From the NCBI GenBank assembly GCA_017520425.1, contig JAFXFO010000034.1, positions 1-64,000 on the forward strand: DNA of 64,000 bases, read 5' to 3'. A model generated the notes under the pieces. That model searched no databases. It saw only the letters and a program-made list of their open reading frames with translations, and had not been told where the DNA came from. Below are positions 25,980 through 34,742 of the stretch, one piece after another (positions within the stretch are counted from its first letter, which is position 1; the number at the start of each line of letters is the position of its first letter). Origin of the DNA: Lachnospiraceae bacterium (GTDB lineage Bacteria > Bacillota > Clostridia > Lachnospirales > Lachnospiraceae). The translations under genes and the position numbers were made by a program.

Positions 25980-26007
25980 TTGAAATAATTCGGATATTTG
26001 ATAGAAT
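25980..26007 (+). promoter_or_regulatory. Promoter of a small RNA gene
   Basis: TTGAAA at 25980-25985, 16-base spacer, TAGAAT at 26002-26007. No start codon with a ribosome binding site lies between it and the terminator at 26113-26147. Confidence 0.7.
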
Positions 26008-26013
26008 GAAAAC

Positions 26014-26147
26014 AAGCAAGGAGCGTAAGCTCTTGTAATGGCGGGGAGAAAGTGAAATAGTGCAAGTCCATTGGCCGGAGGGGGACAATGGGCTGCATAC
26101 GGGAAATTCAGTTTGCAGTGAGAGAATCTCGTTGCAAGCTTTTTTTG
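26014..26147 (+). ncRNA. Unassigned structured small RNA, about 135 nt
   Basis: A sigma-A promoter at 25980 and a U-tract terminator at 26113-26147 bracket about 135 non-coding bases rich in paired segments. ACAAG..GAGC pairs with GCTCTTGT (GTAA loop) at the 5' end. CCATTG and CAATGG pair around the purine-rich GGCCGGAGGGGGA. CTGCAT and TTTGCAG lie next to each other. The terminator is TTGCAGTGAGA / TCTCGTTGCAA (11 bp with two wobbles), then TTTTTTT. I compared it from memory with common riboswitches, 6S, SRP, tmRNA and RNase P and found no match. It could be a trans-acting sRNA or a riboswitch-controlled premature terminator ahead of the DUF5984 gene, though that gene has its own promoter. 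Confidence 0.6.
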
Positions 26148-26207
26148 TGTGTAAACCTCCTGGGGGATCCGGAATCTGAGCTATAAATATCAGCGTACTC
26201 ATTTTCG

Positions 26208-26236
26208 TTGAACGGGTAAAGTAGATATAGTATAAT
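26208..26236 (+). promoter_or_regulatory. Promoter of the DUF5984 gene
   Basis: TTGAAC at 26208-26213, 17-base spacer, TATAAT at 26231-26236. Confidence 0.8.
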
Positions 26237-26321
26237 GATTTATGGAAGGTCAAATAGGAAGGCAATTACCATAAAGCGCCCCCCTATTGATTTTACAAAA
26301 ATTACTGCATGAGGAAGCATT

Positions 26322-27143
26322 ATGCGAAAAATACTAGAAATGAATCATATAAAATTTAATTTTAAACTACAGGATTTAAATCACGTTATGCTATGGGGCG
26401 AGGAGCCTCATCGGCATATCCATTGGTTTGGATTGACGGATGGATTGTTGTGGATTGATGTAGGTGGGCAGACCATATACGAATACAGTGATGCGGCTCG
26501 GAAATATTTTGGAACAGATATAAGATACAATGATTATCAAATCGTAAGGTTTTTGGAGGATTTTTTCGGAACCTTTCGCTACGTAGGAGAAGCCATACCG
26601 GAAGAATTGTATTCGGACTTAGATGAGTTCGGCGATAAAATGCATGTCTGGAAAGCATTGCATGATGATGACGAGGATGAGCAGTTTGATGAATTTTATT
26701 TTGACCAATATTGTGAGTTGAACCAATGGCACGCAGACAGAAGCTTTGATTCGGGACATTTGGTTGGAGGACCCTATATCAGTTGCTTCCGCTGTGGGGA
26801 GAAGCTGAAAATCATGTGGGAAAGTAACTATCTTTTGGAGGATGGTAATAGTATCTGGACTTCGCCCAAGGGAAGCTATGAGATGCCTTATGAAGAACTT
26901 GTAGCGGCAGTGGCTGCCTTTTGGGGAGATTTTGCGGAGGCCATGGACAAACAGGTAAAGGCAGCGGTAGAAAAAGAATGGGACGGTGTGGAACTGGACA
27001 AAAAGCGCCTGATAGAGGAAAATGAGGAAAGAAAACAAAGATTTTTGCAAGATTTGTCCTACTTGAAGGGAACTCCTATAAAAACAGACTGGGAGAAAAT
27101 ATCAGACCTATATGCTAAGATGGAACAAGAACTGGCAAAATAA
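26322..27143 (+). CDS. DUF5984 family protein
   Basis: 273-residue soluble acidic protein. The stretch HRHIHWFGLTDGLLWIDVGG followed by IVRFLEDFFG matches DUF5984 as I recall it; the centre has an acidic run (DDDEDEQFDEF) and the C-terminal third is a predicted helical, coiled-coil-prone segment with AVEKEWDGVELDKKRLIEEN. Function is unknown. ATG 26322 follows GAGGAAG; a second ATG six codons later is possible. It has its own promoter at 26208. The MBL hydrolase gene follows after 31 bases and is likely cotranscribed. Confidence 0.75.
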   Translation: MRKILEMNHIKFNFKLQDLNHVMLWGEEPHRHIHWFGLTDGLLWIDVGGQTIYEYSDAARKYFGTDIRYNDYQIVRFLEDFFGTFRYVGEAIPEELYSDLDEFGDKMHVWKALHDDDEDEQFDEFYFDQYCELNQWHADRSFDSGHLVGGPYISCFRCGEKLKIMWESNYLLEDGNSIWTSPKGSYEMPYEELVAAVAAFWGDFAEAMDKQVKAAVEKEWDGVELDKKRLIEENEERKQRFLQDLSYLKGTPIKTDWEKISDLYAKMEQELAK

Positions 27144-27174
27144 AGAGAATTGCAATGTGTAAAAGGAGGAAACA

Positions 27175-27789
27175 ATGAACAATATTTTCGTAAACACAAG
27201 AAGCAGTATTAAGGTCACAGGTTCCAAGACCATTTATTTTGATCCTTTGGAACTTGAAGAAGCACCTAAGGATGCAGATATTATCTTTGTGACCCACGAG
27301 CATTATGACCATTTCTCACCGGAGGATATCCGTAAGGTGCTGAAGGATGATACCAAGGTGATTGTGCCCGCATCCATGCTGGAAGTGGTGAAGGAAAAAT
27401 GTGTGGAAGTAAAGAATTTGTATGGTATATTACCCGGTCAGACCGGTGAATGTGACGGAGTAAAATATCACGGAATTCCGGCCTACAATATCGGCAAGGC
27501 TTTTCATCCCAAGGAAAGGAACTGGGTGGGATATCTGGTAGAAATGGATGGAGTGACTTATTATGCCATGGGGGATACGGACGTGACTCCTGAAGCGCAA
27601 GTAGTAGATGTGGATGTGATATTCGTGCCTGTGGGCGGGAAATATACCATGGATGCTGACGAGGCGGCAGAATTTATAAACCAGAAGCCCCGGGGACTGG
27701 TAGTGCCCATACATTATGCAGATCCGGAAGCTTGTGAAAGATTCTTAGGATTGCTGAAGCCGGAGGTTAAGACAAAGTATCGTAATTAG
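27175..27789 (+). CDS. MBL-fold metallo-hydrolase (UlaG/YtkL-like)
   Basis: 204-residue metallo-beta-lactamase-fold hydrolase. The metal motif THEHYDHFS (HxHxDH) is intact, as is MGDTD, which carries a bridging Asp, and the late His in VVPIHY. It resembles the UlaG/YtkL group of small soluble metal-dependent hydrolases; the substrate is unknown. It lacks a signal peptide. ATG 27175 follows AAAAGGAGG. It begins 31 bases after the DUF5984 gene. Confidence 0.9.
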   Translation: MNNIFVNTRSSIKVTGSKTIYFDPLELEEAPKDADIIFVTHEHYDHFSPEDIRKVLKDDTKVIVPASMLEVVKEKCVEVKNLYGILPGQTGECDGVKYHGIPAYNIGKAFHPKERNWVGYLVEMDGVTYYAMGDTDVTPEAQVVDVDVIFVPVGGKYTMDADEAAEFINQKPRGLVVPIHYADPEACERFLGLLKPEVKTKYRN

Positions 27790-27810
27790 TCCATATAAAA
27801 ACGATAACTA

Positions 27811-27827
27811 TGCTACCACCGGTAGCA
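27811..27827. promoter_or_regulatory. Dyad operator candidate before the XRE regulator
   Basis: TGCTACC ACC GGTAGCA is a perfect 7-bp inverted repeat 70 bases before the XRE start. A weak promoter (TTCTGG-17-TACTAT) lies between it and the gene. It may be an autoregulatory site. Confidence 0.4.
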
Positions 27828-27896
27828 AAAATGCAACCAACACTTTCTGGTTATAGCATGTTGAAAATACTATTATTTTCTTCGGAGGTGGCTAAA

Positions 27897-28568
27897 ATGA
27901 ACTTTTCTGAGAAGTTACAATTGTTAAGAAAAAGTAAGGGATTTACACAGGAGGAGTTGGCGGAAAAACTGAATGTGTCAAGGCAGGCTGTGGCGAAATG
28001 GGAAGCCGGTCAGACATATCCTGATGTTATGAATTTGATTCAGATTAGTGATATGATGAATGTGACAGTGGACTATTTGGTTAAGGATCGGGAATGTGCG
28101 GTAGCACTTCAAAAGAGAGAAGATAATGATGTGGAAGAACTCATGCTCTTTCGTCTGGAAGCCAATGTAAATACCTATGCAGCATTTATGAATGAAGTGG
28201 ATGCGACCAGACCGGATTCTCATGATTTCAGGTATGAGAAGGGTGATTATATGTATTATGATACCTATGTGGGAGGAGAGCAATTCGCAGGACAGGAAGC
28301 TGTCTGGAGAATGGGCAAGGCGGTTTATGCCATGAACTATGCGGGTAGAGTCCTTAGTGATAAATTCAGTGGTAATTTCCTGAAAGAGGCTTTGCGTAAA
28401 GCAGACATAAATATGCCATACCGCGGACCGGAATATTATCAGGCAGGAGAATATGTGTATAAGGCAAAGGTTTCCGGAGATATTAATTGGTTCCAGGGAT
28501 ATGAGGAAATTTACTGGCAGAATGAAAAGGTATATGAATGTTATTTTCATGGGGGATTGTTGCGATAA
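27897..28568 (+). CDS. XRE-family regulator with DUF5680 domain
   Basis: 223-residue protein. Residues 1-65 are an XRE helix-turn-helix (LQLLRKSKGFTQEELAEKLN, VSRQAVAKWEAG); residues ~85-223 form a DUF5680 domain (SHDFRYEKGDYMYYDTYVGG, FAGQEAVWRMGKAVYAMNYAGRV split here for length), which is common behind HTH domains in Clostridia and may sense a ligand. The start is ATG 27897 with GGAGGTG 6 bases upstream; the frame is open further upstream but without start signals. A perfect dyad lies at 27811. Target genes are not evident. Confidence 0.88.
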   Translation: MNFSEKLQLLRKSKGFTQEELAEKLNVSRQAVAKWEAGQTYPDVMNLIQISDMMNVTVDYLVKDRECAVALQKREDNDVEELMLFRLEANVNTYAAFMNEVDATRPDSHDFRYEKGDYMYYDTYVGGEQFAGQEAVWRMGKAVYAMNYAGRVLSDKFSGNFLKEALRKADINMPYRGPEYYQAGEYVYKAKVSGDINWFQGYEEIYWQNEKVYECYFHGGLLR

Positions 28569-28642
28569 GTGTTATTTTTTGAAAAATAGATTCCGATATA
28601 TTAATAGATAATATTAAAATCAGAATCAAGGAGGTTTATTTC

Positions 28643-29338
28643 ATGAAAAAGCTTATTGCAGAATTTATTGGTACGGCAGTGCTTGTTACTTTAGGTTGTG
28701 GTACTGCTATGTTAGTGGGATGTGACGCTTCTCAGGGAAGCGGTTATCTGCTGACAGCACTTGCATTTGGTCTGGTCATCGTAGGTATGGCTTACTGTGT
28801 AGGGAATATTTCCGGATGTCATATTAATCCTGCGGTTTCATTGGGTGTTCTCATGAGCGGCGGAATGAAAGCAAAGGAATTTGTTGGTTATGTAATAGCT
28901 CAGTGTCTTGGAGCATTGGCAGGTGCAGGCATATTGGCGGCAATTTTCGGTCTTGGTGGTGTAACAGATAAGACAGGCGGTTTTGGATCCAATGGTCTTG
29001 GAAGCATCAACGGAAGTATTGCGGCCGGCTTACTTGTAGAAGTAGTTTTAACCTTTATTTTTGTATTGACAATTCTCGGAGTTACCAGTAAAAAGGCAGG
29101 ACATGGTTCCTTTGGTGGCCTTATCATCGGTTTGACCCTTACTCTGGTACATATCCTGGGAATCGGTTTGACCGGAACCAGTGTAAATCCTGCAAGAAGT
29201 CTTGGCCCTGCTATGGTAGCTGCGATGAATGGAAATACAGACCCCATCGCATGCGTTTGGGTGTTTATTGTAGGACCTTTCGTGGGTGCCGCACTGGCAG
29301 CAGTAGTATATAAGTATCTTGAAAAAGAGAATGATTAA
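28643..29338 (+). CDS. Aquaporin (AqpZ-like MIP channel)
   Basis: 231-residue six-helix channel of the major intrinsic protein family. Both NPA half-helices are present (HINPAVSLG and SVNPARSLGPA); the Arg after the second NPA and the absence of the GlpF-type NPARD aspartate point to a water channel of the AqpZ type rather than a glycerol facilitator. Length is normal. ATG 28643 follows AAGGAGG. It is probably monocistronic; the manganese riboswitch with its own promoter begins right after its stop. Confidence 0.92.
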   Translation: MKKLIAEFIGTAVLVTLGCGTAMLVGCDASQGSGYLLTALAFGLVIVGMAYCVGNISGCHINPAVSLGVLMSGGMKAKEFVGYVIAQCLGALAGAGILAAIFGLGGVTDKTGGFGSNGLGSINGSIAAGLLVEVVLTFIFVLTILGVTSKKAGHGSFGGLIIGLTLTLVHILGIGLTGTSVNPARSLGPAMVAAMNGNTDPIACVWVFIVGPFVGAALAAVVYKYLEKEND

Positions 29339-29352
29339 CAGGAAAAAAGTGG

Positions 29353-29381
29353 TTGACAAATCCGGGAAGCAGTGTTAAGGT
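29353..29381 (+). promoter_or_regulatory. Promoter of the manganese riboswitch leader
   Basis: Consensus TTGACA at 29353-29358, 17-base spacer, TAAGGT at 29376-29381 (keeps the three key -10 positions T, A and final T). Confidence 0.6.
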
Positions 29382-29398
29382 AATAAAAAATAAAATTC

Positions 29399-29484
29399 CC
29401 ATGAGGGAGTAGCAGGCGTTTTACGTAGCAAGTCACCATCTCGATCGTACGATCTGGCTTTGCTTTAAATTGCGAGACTCATGT
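29399..29484 (+). promoter_or_regulatory. yybP-ykoY (manganese) riboswitch aptamer
   Basis: The closing stem is CATGAG (29400-29405) with CTCATG (29478-29483). Inside it are the family hallmarks: GGGAGTAGC just after the first strand, CAAGTCACCA ... TGGCTTTG forming the second arm, and GCGAGAC just before the closing strand. These match the yybP-ykoY class, which binds Mn2+. A perfect 11-bp terminator follows at 29533; bases ATAGCTAAAACTAT (29485-29498) could pair with its loop (ATAGTTTTATAGCT, 29543-29556) as an antiterminator. The controlled gene would be the ABC ATPase at 29609. Confidence 0.85.
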
Positions 29485-29532
29485 ATAGCTAAAACTATGC
29501 ATGAAGTCCGTACATATGTGATGTGAATGATG

Positions 29533-29575
29533 AACCCCAAGTATAGTTTTATAGCTTTACTTGGGGTTGTTTATT
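29533..29575 (+). terminator. Expression-platform terminator of the manganese riboswitch
   Basis: AACCCCAAGTA (29533-29543) and TACTTGGGGTT (29558-29568) form a perfect 11-bp stem followed by GTTTATTTG. It stands between the aptamer and the ABC ATPase gene. Confidence 0.8.
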
Positions 29576-29608
29576 TGCTTACATTTTACAAGTCAGGAGG
29601 AAAGAAAG

Positions 29609-30307
29609 ATGTTTATTGCTTTGAAAAACGCAACCAAAAAGTACGGAGAGGGAGAAAGCCTGGTCTATGCATTGGACCATACCAGCCTGGAGATTGAAAA
29701 GGGTGAGATTTGCGTGATTTTGGGGCCTTCCGGTTCCGGCAAGTCCACCATGTTAAATATGTTGGGTGGCTTGGACCATTTGGATGAAGGAGAAATCATT
29801 GTGGGAGAGAGAAATCTCTCAGGGTATCGTAGCAAAAAGCTGACAGAGTACCGTAAGGAGGATGTGGGTTTTGTCTTTCAGTTCTACAATCTGATACCGG
29901 ATTTGACGGTAGAAGAAAATATCCAGGTGGTATCGGATATTGCAGAAAATCCTTTGGATATTACGGAAGTGCTGGAGGCCATGGGGATGGAAAAGTATCG
30001 CTATCGATTCCCCAGAGAGCTGTCCGGTGGTCAGCAGCAACGAGTAGCTATCGCCAGAGCCATTATTAAGAATCCCAAGCTTCTTTTGTGTGACGAGTTG
30101 ACCGGAGCTTTGGATACCAAATCATCTAAAACTGTTTTGGAGTTCATCGAGAAAATCAATCAGCTTTATCATACCACTACTGTGATTATTACCCATAATG
30201 AGGCTATCGCTCAGATGGCGGACCGGGTGATTTACATCAAAGACGGCAAGGTACAGGAAAACAGATTAAATGAGCAGAAGAGACCTGCCGGCGAATTGGA
30301 ACTGTAA
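29609..30307 (+). CDS. ABC transporter ATPase (MacB/LolD-like)
   Basis: 232-residue ATPase of the MacB/LolD/FtsE type. Walker A is GPSGSGKST, the Q-loop lies in VGFVFQFYNLIPDLTV, the signature is ELSGGQQQRVAIARA and Walker B LLLCDELTGALD; here the usual DEP is DEL, a common variant in this group. It pairs with the FtsX-type permease that follows 13 bases after its stop. ATG 29609 follows GGAGGAAAG. Such mechanotransmission pairs act on peptides, lipoproteins or cell-wall enzymes rather than carrying ions, which makes the manganese riboswitch upstream unexpected. Confidence 0.94.
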   Translation: MFIALKNATKKYGEGESLVYALDHTSLEIEKGEICVILGPSGSGKSTMLNMLGGLDHLDEGEIIVGERNLSGYRSKKLTEYRKEDVGFVFQFYNLIPDLTVEENIQVVSDIAENPLDITEVLEAMGMEKYRYRFPRELSGGQQQRVAIARAIIKNPKLLLCDELTGALDTKSSKTVLEFIEKINQLYHTTTVIITHNEAIAQMADRVIYIKDGKVQENRLNEQKRPAGELEL

Positions 30308-30320
30308 GGGAGGGATGGAG

Positions 30321-32543
30321 ATGACGCTAAACAAAAGATACTCAAGAAGCATCAAAAGCAATCTGTCCTTCTATGTTTCCACTACCATATTAACTGTCAT
30401 GACCTTGGTTTTAGTCTTTATCATGTACATGGGTGGAAAAGCGATTTGGGAGTTTGGTGATAAATTCTTTGTAAGACAAAACCTGGAGGATGCAGAGTTT
30501 GAAACCTATCTGCCTATCTCTGCTGAGGCTGAAAATGAGCTGGAAAAGGAGTTTGGAGTAACCATTGAGGCCCAGTATTACAATAATATTGAAACCAAGG
30601 GTACTACCGCCAGAGTGTTTAAAAAGACCCATGAGATAAACTTATACAGCATTACGGAAGGGAAAGATATTACGGCCAATGATGAGGTGATTCTTTCGGA
30701 AGGGTATGCAGTTTTTAATGAAATTACTATCGGTGACACCATACAAATCGGTGAAAAAGTATATACTGTGACCGGCTTTTTTCAGCGGCCGGACTATCTC
30801 TACATGCTGCAGAATGAAGGGGACGCCTATAAGAATGTAACCACCTTTTTTCTGGCCTATGTGACGGATGAGGAATTTGAGGAAATCGGCAGTGAAAACT
30901 GCCTGTATCTGGTTCGTTACGGTGAAGGTGACAGTGGCGAATTCCGTAAGGCTGTCAATGAAAGATACTATATGAGCAGTTATTTGACTGCACAGGAAAA
31001 CATGCGAATTGATATGGTGAAGATGCAGGCGGATTTGATGGTTTACATGGCCTATGGTCTTTTGGTGGTAATGCCTTTGATCGTGGTGGTGCTGGTAAGT
31101 ATCGTCATCAACCGTAAGGTGAAGTCGGAGCAAAAGCTGATAGGTACCCTGACAGCACTAGGGTATAAGAAGCGTAAGCTGATGCTGCATTATGCAGGTT
31201 TTGCCATGATTCCCGGATTGTTGGGCGGTCTTCTTGGCGTCGGTTTGAGTCTTGTGTTTGCACAGAGCTTTGGTGAGCTTTGCTTAATGGATTATGAGCC
31301 TATGCGGATAGAATGTCATATGAATCCTGTGATGGCTCTGGTAAGTATACTGCTACCCACATTCATGTATGTGCTGGCAGCAATGCATTCGGTAAATAAG
31401 TTGTTGAAAAAGGATACAGTACTTTTACTAAGCAGCAATGCAGACCAGGGGAAGAAATCCTACAGAAATCTGCTGAGAAAAAAGAAAATATCCTTCCGTA
31501 TCAAGTATGCTCTGCGTTCCTTGATTGGAAATCCGGGAAGAAGCTTTGTGGTACTTTTGGGTATTTTCCTGGGAAGTTTTATTGCACTTTTGGGCTTTGG
31601 GCTGATGGATACCATGGAAAATACACAGATAAATATGGTAGATGAGATGGGAAGCTATGAATATCAGTATGTGCTGAAGGAGCGGATCGAAGGAAGTGAG
31701 TATGGCGGAGAACCACTGATTCTGTTTGTGATGGAAGATACATCCGGGGAGCAGTTCCAGATGATTGGTACTGAGGATACCAATCCATATTTAGACTTAA
31801 AGGATGTGGACGGAAATTCTGTCCATCTGAAGGATGGCTATTATATTACCAGTGTGATGGCAAAGCTTCGGAATCTGGAAGCGGGAGACAAGATGATGCT
31901 TTGTAATCCTCTGACAATGGAAGAAACGGAGATTACCGTAAGCGGTATTATAGACAATGATATGCAGAATGCAGTGTTCACCAATCGGGCAAGGGTAGCG
32001 AAACTTTTGGGAATCGATGAAAGCATCAGCAATGTGATTATGAGTGATGTGTCCCTTGAAATACCTGAGAAAAAGCTGATGCAGACCATCAAAAAGAGCG
32101 ACGCCAAGGAACAGTTTCAGAATATGACCAATCAGATGAATACCATGATTTATTTTATCATCGGAATGGGGGCGGTAATCTGTGTGGCATCCATATACGT
32201 GGCAGTGAATATGCTGGTAGCGGAAAACCGCGCCAATATCTCCATGCTGAAGGTATTGGGCTATGATGATAAGAACATCAATCAGATTGTACTGCGTATC
32301 AATCATATTTTGGTGCCCATAGGATTTTTGCTTGGCATACCCGCAGTATTTGCCTTAAGTAATTGGTTCATGATGCTTCTGGCAGGGTTTATAGGGATGC
32401 TGCCCAAGACATATATTGCACCTGAGAGTTTGCTTTATACCGCAGTCCTGATTGGTATCAGTTATTTTGGCTCCCTGTTTCTCCTTCGCCGTAAGGTATC
32501 CAAGGTGGATATGGTAGAAAGTTTGAAAGGAAATAGGGAGTAA
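30321..32543 (+). CDS. FtsX-like ABC permease, MacB type
   Basis: 740-residue permease with two FtsX modules: a helix near residues 15-40, a large extracytoplasmic domain (residues ~45-255), three helices to ~370, then a second helix near 425, another external domain and three C-terminal helices ending LRRKVSKVDMVESLKG. This is the duplicated topology of clostridial antimicrobial-peptide or lipoprotein-related systems. The start is ATG 30321, 6 bases after GGGAGGG; ATG 30315 abuts the ribosome binding site. No two-component system is next to it. The substrate is unknown. Confidence 0.92.
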   Translation: MTLNKRYSRSIKSNLSFYVSTTILTVMTLVLVFIMYMGGKAIWEFGDKFFVRQNLEDAEFETYLPISAEAENELEKEFGVTIEAQYYNNIETKGTTARVFKKTHEINLYSITEGKDITANDEVILSEGYAVFNEITIGDTIQIGEKVYTVTGFFQRPDYLYMLQNEGDAYKNVTTFFLAYVTDEEFEEIGSENCLYLVRYGEGDSGEFRKAVNERYYMSSYLTAQENMRIDMVKMQADLMVYMAYGLLVVMPLIVVVLVSIVINRKVKSEQKLIGTLTALGYKKRKLMLHYAGFAMIPGLLGGLLGVGLSLVFAQSFGELCLMDYEPMRIECHMNPVMALVSILLPTFMYVLAAMHSVNKLLKKDTVLLLSSNADQGKKSYRNLLRKKKISFRIKYALRSLIGNPGRSFVVLLGIFLGSFIALLGFGLMDTMENTQINMVDEMGSYEYQYVLKERIEGSEYGGEPLILFVMEDTSGEQFQMIGTEDTNPYLDLKDVDGNSVHLKDGYYITSVMAKLRNLEAGDKMMLCNPLTMEETEITVSGIIDNDMQNAVFTNRARVAKLLGIDESISNVIMSDVSLEIPEKKLMQTIKKSDAKEQFQNMTNQMNTMIYFIIGMGAVICVASIYVAVNMLVAENRANISMLKVLGYDDKNINQIVLRINHILVPIGFLLGIPAVFALSNWFMMLLAGFIGMLPKTYIAPESLLYTAVLIGISYFGSLFLLRRKVSKVDMVESLKGNRE

Positions 32544-32561
32544 TTATCGGTAAAACAAATC

Positions 32562-32590
32562 TTGTAGAATCGGAGAAATTGAAATATAAT
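32562..32590 (+). promoter_or_regulatory. Promoter of azlCD
   Basis: TTGTAG at 32562-32567, 17-base spacer, TATAAT at 32585-32590; leader of about 70 bases with a short GC hairpin possibility (TGCGGAATGCGGCA) but no recognised riboswitch. Confidence 0.7.
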
Positions 32591-32667
32591 GTAGCTAATG
32601 TGTTTGCTTGTAGTGCGGAATGCGGCATTTTGTTCCTAAGTGATTTGAGCAGGCAAGGGAGCTATAT

Positions 32668-33366
32668 ATGAAAAAATCAAAAGAAACAATAAAATATGCA
32701 TTTAAAGCGTCCATACCCATCATGGCCGGATATATCGTGCTGGGTATGGGCTTTGGTGTGTTAATGGAGAGTAAGGGCTACGGCTGGTGGTGGTCCCTGC
32801 TTATGAGCCTGACGGTTTATGCAGGCTCCATGCAGTATGTGGCCATTGATTTGTTGGCAGGAGGCGCCACACTGATTTCGGCGGCGCTGATGACTCTCTT
32901 AGTAAATATCAGACATATTTTTTACGGCATTACCATGCTGGAGGGGTATAAGGATACCGGAGCGAAAAAGCCTTACTTAATCTGCGCCTTGACGGATGAG
33001 ACCTTCTCCCTGGTATGTTCACCTAATTTGCCGAAAGGTGTGGAACGAAAAGCATATTATTTATTTGTTTCTCTCTTTAATCACTTTTATTGGGTGGCAG
33101 GAAGTGTACTGGGTGGTATTATAGGGAATGTATTTACCTTTAATACTGCCGGTGTGGATTTCGCCATGACTGCCCTGTTTGTGGTGATTTTCGTGGAGCA
33201 GTGGGAGAGTACCAAGCAACATATTCCGGCACTAACGGGAGTTCTTTGTTCCCTGGTGATGTTACTCATTTTCGGCCCCTCAGATTTCCTGATACCGGCC
33301 ATGATAACCATTACAGCAGCCCTTCTTTTAGAGCGTAAAATACTGGAAGGAGGTGCTTCTGAATGA
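32668..33366 (+). CDS. azlC: AzlC family amino-acid exporter large subunit
   Basis: 232-residue membrane protein of the AzlC family, exporting branched-chain amino acids or analogues with AzlD. Characteristic segments: the N-terminal [41 protein letters not shown] and the DETFSL segment. About seven membrane helices are expected. ATG 32668 follows GGGAG. Its stop overlaps the azlD start by the ATGA arrangement, so the two subunits are made together. The export role comes from homology (AzlC in Bacillus, BrnFE and YgaZH elsewhere). Confidence 0.94.
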   Translation: MKKSKETIKYAFKASIPIMAGYIVLGMGFGVLMESKGYGWWWSLLMSLTVYAGSMQYVAIDLLAGGATLISAALMTLLVNIRHIFYGITMLEGYKDTGAKKPYLICALTDETFSLVCSPNLPKGVERKAYYLFVSLFNHFYWVAGSVLGGIIGNVFTFNTAGVDFAMTALFVVIFVEQWESTKQHIPALTGVLCSLVMLLIFGPSDFLIPAMITITAALLLERKILEGGASE

Positions 33367-33686
33367 TAGATGGTATGCATTCTTTCCTTCTTATCGCAGT
33401 AGTTTCACTGGTTACTATGGGCATCCGTTTTCTGCCCTTTGTGGTATTCCGAAAGAAGACACCGAAGTGGATTTTGTATATGGGGAAGGTATTACCCTTT
33501 GCCATAATGGGTATGCTGGTAGTGTATACTTTGAAGAATGTCACTCCGTTAAAAGGAAATCATGGGATTCCGGAGCTTTTGGGAGTACTTTTTGTAGTAT
33601 TATTGCATAAATGGAAGCACAACACCTTATTATCTATCGTGGGCGGTACGATATTATATATGTTACTGATTCAAGTGGTGTTTTAG
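33363..33686 (+). CDS. azlD: AzlD family amino-acid exporter small subunit
   Basis: 107-residue membrane protein with four hydrophobic segments ([64 protein letters not shown]). Together with AzlC it forms a two-component branched-chain amino acid exporter. ATG 33363 overlaps the azlC stop; the ribosome binding site GGAGGTG lies inside the azlC 3' end. Length is normal for the family. Confidence 0.92.
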   Translation: MIDGMHSFLLIAVVSLVTMGIRFLPFVVFRKKTPKWILYMGKVLPFAIMGMLVVYTLKNVTPLKGNHGIPELLGVLFVVLLHKWKHNTLLSIVGGTILYMLLIQVVF

Positions 33687-33704
33687 TTTGGTGTGCTGCT
33701 TTTG

Positions 33705-33733
33705 ATGACGAATAAGTAAAAATGTGATATAAT
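33705..33733 (+). promoter_or_regulatory. Probable promoter of yvcK
   Basis: TATAAT at 33728-33733 with TGACG-containing bases at the -35 (ATGACG, 33705-33710; 17-base spacer). Confidence 0.5.
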
Positions 33734-33758
33734 AATACCGTAGTTTCAGGAGGCGACA

Positions 33759-34721
33759 ATGAAACGTAAAGTCGTAGTATTAGGCGGTGGGACGGGCTCG
33801 TCCACTTTACTTCGAGGATTAAAGGAGTTTCCTTTGGATATTACAGCCATCGTATCCGTATGCGATGATGGCAGAAGTACAGGGGTACTCAGAGAAGAAT
33901 TTAATATACCGGCGGTGGGAGACATCCGAAGAGTGTTGGTAGCCCTTTCGGAGACGGAGCCCCTTGTGATGGAGTTGTTCAACTATCGTTTTCATACCAC
34001 CAGTGAGTTGGATGGTCATACGGTGGGGAATCTTCTGTTGACCGCATCTTCGGAAATCACAGGTAATCTTTCCGATGGGATTGAGGCACTGAGTAAGGTG
34101 TTTAATCTGAAGGGGAAAGTGGTTCCCCTGACAGAGGATAATGTGGTGTTGATGGGCGAAATGGCGGATGGTACCATAGTAGAAGGGGAACACAATATTA
34201 CGGAAAATACGGATGCCGTAAAGCGTGTTTTTTATAAAGAGGAGCCGGTGCCTACCAGAGAAGCCATTCGGGCGCTGGAGGAGGCGGATTTGATTCTCCT
34301 TAGTATGGGAAGTTTGTTTACCAGTATTATTCCCAACTTAATTTGCGAGGAAATCGTAGAAGCCATTGACAGGAGCCGGGGCAAGATTATGTATGTTTGT
34401 AACATGGTGACCCAACCCGGAGAGACGGAAGACTTTAAGGTGTCAGACCATATCAGACTGATTAATCAGTATTTGGGCAAGCGGAAGGTAGATGTGGTGA
34501 TAGCCAATGACGGTGAGATAGATGAGGCTATGGCAAGACGTTATGAGTCGCTGGAGCAAAAGGACCCGGTGGATCTGGATTTGGAAGCTACGGAAAGCCT
34601 GGTAGAGCGAGTGATTCATGATGATTACGTGACGGTGAAGAACAATCTGCTCAGACACAATGTATTGAAGCTGGGCATGCATATATTCGGATATCTGTTA
34701 GAGGATAAAAAGGATTGGTAA
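33759..34721 (+). CDS. yvcK: YvcK family protein (gluconeogenesis factor)
   Basis: 320-residue CofD/YvcK-like protein, linked in Bacillus to cell-wall precursor supply and growth on gluconeogenic carbon; YvcK binds UDP-sugars. VVLGGGTGSSTLLRGLKEF and VSVCDDGRSTGVLREEF are the family signatures, with GNLLLTA and LILLSMGSLFTSIIPNL following. In many Firmicutes it sits between rapZ and whiA; here it is separated from them. ATG 33759 follows AGGAGGCG. The clostripain gene begins 21 bases after it. Confidence 0.93.
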   Translation: MKRKVVVLGGGTGSSTLLRGLKEFPLDITAIVSVCDDGRSTGVLREEFNIPAVGDIRRVLVALSETEPLVMELFNYRFHTTSELDGHTVGNLLLTASSEITGNLSDGIEALSKVFNLKGKVVPLTEDNVVLMGEMADGTIVEGEHNITENTDAVKRVFYKEEPVPTREAIRALEEADLILLSMGSLFTSIIPNLICEEIVEAIDRSRGKIMYVCNMVTQPGETEDFKVSDHIRLINQYLGKRKVDVVIANDGEIDEAMARRYESLEQKDPVDLDLEATESLVERVIHDDYVTVKNNLLRHNVLKLGMHIFGYLLEDKKDW

Positions 34722-34742
34722 CAAAGGATAAGGAGAAAGATT

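Noticed and set aside
26014-26147. Cobalamin riboswitch
   Set aside because: GTGCAAGTCC resembles part of that motif, but the conserved GCCACTG box and the remaining core are absent.
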